This document shows, one piece after another, positions 7,161 through 8,572 of a stretch of 8,572 bases of DNA; position 1 is the stretch's first letter; the number at the start of each line of letters is the position of its first letter. A model generated the notes under the pieces. The model was not told the origin of the DNA. It saw nothing but the letters and a program-made list of their open reading frames with translations, and ran no database searches. The position numbers and the translations under genes were made by a program. Source of the DNA: Clostridiales bacterium (lineage in GTDB: Bacteria > Bacillota > Clostridia > Christensenellales > Christensenellaceae); the NCBI GenBank assembly GCA_003343685.1, contig QAKS01000087.1:1-8572 (forward strand), written 5' to 3'.

Positions 7161-7195
7161 TAAACTTTAAGTTTACTTTTGTTAAACCCACGGGT
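7161..7195 (-). promoter_or_regulatory. Candidate operator cluster of the pot operon
   Basis: TAAACTT-T-AAGTTTA (7161-7175) is a perfect inverted repeat with 7-bp arms and a one-base centre. A further TAAAC half-site at 7183-7187 makes a second inverted pair (GTTTA-N7-TAAAC) with the right arm. Next to it, ACCC-AC-GGGT (7186-7195) is a separate small inverted repeat at the predicted transcription start. The cluster lies between the promoter and the regulator's ribosome binding site, the expected place for binding by the XRE-cupin protein itself. The link to this regulator is inferred from position only. Confidence 0.6.
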
Positions 7196-7198
7196 ACT

Positions 7199-7227
7199 AT
7201 TAAAACAAAAACGGCAGACAAAGTCAA
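7199..7227 (-). promoter_or_regulatory. Sigma-A-type promoter of the pot operon
   Basis: On the minus strand, -35 TTGACT (7227-7222) and -10 TTTAAT (7204-7199) are separated by exactly 17 bases. Transcription would start near 7192, about 57 bases before the GTG of the regulator gene. Confidence 0.7.
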
Positions 7228-7255
7228 TAAGAAAATTGTACTCAATAAAATTTTT

Positions 7256-7294
7256 TTGAAAAAAACGAAACTTTTCTGTAAATGATCCGTCTAA
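7256..7294 (+). promoter_or_regulatory. Candidate ECF-sigma promoter (overlapping a sigma-A-like alternative)
   Basis: GAAAC (7267-7271) is followed after 16 bases by CGTCTAA (7288-7294). This is the spacing and form of extracytoplasmic-function sigma promoters of the Bacillus SigW type (TGAAAC-N16-CGTA). Transcription would start near 7300, shortly before the ATG at 7321. An overlapping sigma-A-like alternative is TTGAAA (7256-7261)-N17-TAAATG (7279-7284). The downstream gene encodes an anti-sigma-like protein, which makes the ECF reading attractive, because such genes are often controlled by the sigma factor they bind. Confidence 0.5.
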
Positions 7295-7320
7295 GAATAG
7301 AAGGGAAAGTATATAAAAAA

Positions 7321-8043
7321 ATGAAACACGATGATTTTTGGAAGATGACAGGCGACTATATAGACGGCAGCCTGACGGAAGAAAACAGAATAGAGTTCGA
7401 GGCGCATATGGCGTCCTGCACCGACTGTAAAAGGATTTTTCAGGAACAGAAGACCGCTGCGGATAAGCTGGAGATGCTGCGCGCGGAGGCTCCTGCCGGG
7501 CTTTTGGACAACGCCCTCAAAAAGAGACGGCGCAGAAACAGGGGAAAATGGATTCCCGCAATTGCTTCTGCGGCTGCCGCTATTGCCGTATTTGTTGGGG
7601 TTTCTCTTGCGGGTACGGGCGGCTCATCCGATTATGCCGACGTTAAGGGAACAGCCTACGACACCGGAGCATATATGGAAGAGGCGGCGGAAGCGGCGCT
7701 GGCGGAAGCAGCGCCGCGGCAGAGGGATGTAAGCGAGGAGGAAGCGCCCGAGGCAGCAGCGGGCGTCGACGAACAGCCGAAATCTGCCTCGGAGAAGAAC
7801 GGCGGCGGAAGCTATGGGGTACAAGATTCTGCAGAGCCGGTATATTTGTATTTTGAAAAGGGAAGCGGCGCCGTGTTGGAAAAGCTGGAAAATGAAGGGA
7901 TACCATGGGAGGACGGAGGAGACGGTTCCTGTACCGTTTATGCGGACGACGAGGAAATATCCGGCGTTCTGAACGAGATGATCGGCGAAGGGATGCTGCG
8001 GGGAGCGCCGGTCGCTCCGGGCGATATGGTGATATTAAGCTGA
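7321..8043 (+). CDS. Membrane protein with zinc-finger anti-sigma (zf-HC2-like) domain
   Basis: The 240-residue protein begins with an anti-sigma zinc-finger domain. FWKMTGDYIDGSLTEENRIEFEAH leads into H-x3-C-x2-C (His29, Cys33, Cys36), the hallmark of ZAS-type anti-sigma factors, which hold an ECF sigma factor in the cytoplasm. A basic stretch KKRRRRNRGK (67-76) precedes one membrane helix (about 77-97), giving an inside-to-outside topology. The outer part has an Ala/Glu-rich low-complexity linker (about 115-165) and then a compact final segment of about 65 residues. No ECF sigma gene is adjacent in this window. The frame stays open up to an ATG at 7282, but the candidate promoter overlaps that codon and it has no ribosome binding site, so 7321 is preferred. 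Its own site (AAGGGAAAG, 7301-7309) is weak and rather distant. The partner sigma factor and the signal sensed are unknown. Confidence 0.78.
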   Translation: MKHDDFWKMTGDYIDGSLTEENRIEFEAHMASCTDCKRIFQEQKTAADKLEMLRAEAPAGLLDNALKKRRRRNRGKWIPAIASAAAAIAVFVGVSLAGTGGSSDYADVKGTAYDTGAYMEEAAEAALAEAAPRQRDVSEEEAPEAAAGVDEQPKSASEKNGGGSYGVQDSAEPVYLYFEKGSGAVLEKLENEGIPWEDGGDGSCTVYADDEEISGVLNEMIGEGMLRGAPVAPGDMVILS

Positions 8044-8070
8044 GAGGGGATTTATTTGCGGCCGGTTTTA

Positions 8071-8079
8071 TGATATACT
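8071..8079 (+). promoter_or_regulatory. Extended -10 promoter of galU
   Basis: TGATATACT is an extended -10 (TG-N-TATACT) placed 30 bases before the galU ATG. The -35 region at the matching 17-base distance (TTTATT, 8051-8056) is poor, which the TG extension can compensate. No terminator separates the anti-sigma-like gene from galU, so read-through is also possible. Confidence 0.6.
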
Positions 8080-8109
8080 AAAACGCAGAAAAGTAAAGGA
8101 GCAAATGAG

Positions 8110-8572
8110 ATGAAAATCAGAAAAGTTGTGATTCCGGCGGCAGGACTGGGAACGCGGTTTCTGCCGGCGACGAAAGCACAGCCTAAGGAGATGCTGCCCA
8201 TTGTAGATAAGCCGACAATTCAGTATATTGTCGAAGAGGCGGTGGCGTCGGGCATAGAAAGCATCATCATTATAACGGGAAAATCCAAGCGCGCGATAGA
8301 GGATCATTTTGATTCTTCTGTTGAGCTCGAAACAGAGCTGGAAAAGAAGCATAAAACGGAGCTTTTAAAGGTATCTCAGGATATTTCAAACATGGTCAAT
8401 CTGTATTATGTACGGCAGAAACATCCTCTGGGACTGGGTCATGCTGTGCTTTGCGCCAAGGATTTCATCGGAAACGAGCCGTTCGGCGTCATGCTCGGAG
8501 ATGACATTATGGTGTCCGAAAAACCTGTCTTGAAGCAACTGATCGAGGAATATGAAAGGCAAAACGCGACTG
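8110..8572 (+). CDS. galU: UTP--glucose-1-phosphate uridylyltransferase, 5' part
   Basis: GalU makes UDP-glucose from UTP and glucose 1-phosphate, the precursor for cell-surface glycans, glycolipids and galactose use. About 154 codons are visible before the window ends, roughly half the usual length of about 290-300 residues. The nucleotide-binding N-terminus is clear: [21 protein letters not shown] (10-30) with the GxGTR loop at 12-16 and Lys26, then [12 protein letters not shown]. Further on come [17 protein letters not shown] and GVMLGDDI, whose acidic residues bind metal. The ATG at 8110 is eight bases after AAAGGAG (8095-8101). An ATG at 8105 is out of frame and ends after two codons. 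The sequence shows no sign of disruption. Confidence 0.95.
   Translation, partial: MKIRKVVIPAAGLGTRFLPATKAQPKEMLPIVDKPTIQYIVEEAVASGIESIIIITGKSKRAIEDHFDSSVELETELEKKHKTELLKVSQDISNMVNLYYVRQKHPLGLGHAVLCAKDFIGNEPFGVMLGDDIMVSEKPVLKQLIEEYERQNAT

Noticed and set aside
7251..7265. T-tract/A-tract inverted repeat (seven T, G, seven A)
   Set aside because: It could be read as a hairpin terminator, but the stem is only A-T pairs. It is better explained as AT-rich promoter-upstream DNA.
7282..7320. Upstream ATG as the start of the anti-sigma-like gene
   Set aside because: The codon overlaps the candidate promoters, would lie upstream of the predicted transcription start, and has no ribosome binding site. 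The conserved domain begins right after the ATG at 7321.
7643..7906. Minus-strand open frame opposite the low-complexity linker
   Set aside because: It is a shadow of the Ala/Glu-rich codons of the anti-sigma-like protein, and its Pro/Arg-rich translation has no family features.
1..8572. CRISPR array, tRNA or rRNA gene, insertion sequence, phage or defence system
   Set aside because: No spaced direct repeats, tRNA-like cloverleaf, transposase or terminal inverted repeats were seen. All long stretches are explained by the listed genes.

Overview
The window reads as chromosomal DNA of a low-to-mid GC Firmicute, most likely a member of the Clostridia. The reasons are strong AGGAGG-type ribosome binding sites, GTG and TTG starts, a lipoprotein-anchored (Gram-positive style) PotD, an XRE-cupin regulator leading a pot operon, and EF-Tu in a Firmicute-like form. 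A family-level assignment is not safe from this sequence alone. No mobile element, tRNA, rRNA or CRISPR array was seen.

Layout. (1) Positions 6-1196, plus strand: a complete tuf gene (EF-Tu), closed by a strong hairpin terminator. (2) 1197-1469: a convergent intergenic region with a second hairpin. (3) 1470-2402, minus strand: a single patatin-like phospholipase gene with its own leader. (4) 7135 down to 2526, minus strand: a tightly packed six-gene operon, XRE-cupin regulator - potA - potB - potC - potD - TfoX-domain gene. It starts from a good sigma-A-type promoter that overlaps inverted repeats, and ends in a hairpin terminator at 2492-2515. (5) 7321-8043, plus strand: a membrane protein with an N-terminal zinc-finger anti-sigma domain, preceded by what looks like an ECF sigma-factor promoter. 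(6) 8110 to the window edge, plus strand: the 5' part of galU.

How the genes work together. The pot genes form a complete polyamine ABC importer: PotA ATPase, PotB and PotC permeases, PotD lipoprotein receptor. The XRE-cupin protein at the head of the operon is the obvious local regulator, and the palindromic TAAAC/GTTTA half-sites just downstream of the predicted start of transcription are its likely operator. The start and stop codons of potB/potC (ATGA) and potC/potD (TTGA) overlap. The TfoX gene starts one base after the potD stop, so translation is probably coupled along the operon. The anti-sigma-like protein and GalU are unrelated to polyamine uptake. They may belong to a cell-envelope response, since GalU makes UDP-glucose, a precursor of cell-surface glycans.

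Most of the window is ordinary core or transport biology. The points most worth checking are the orphan anti-sigma-like gene with its ECF-type promoter and unusual extracytoplasmic domain, the palindromic operator cluster of the pot operon, the TfoX-domain gene appended to that operon, and an unexpected His in place of a conserved Pro near the C-terminus of EF-Tu.
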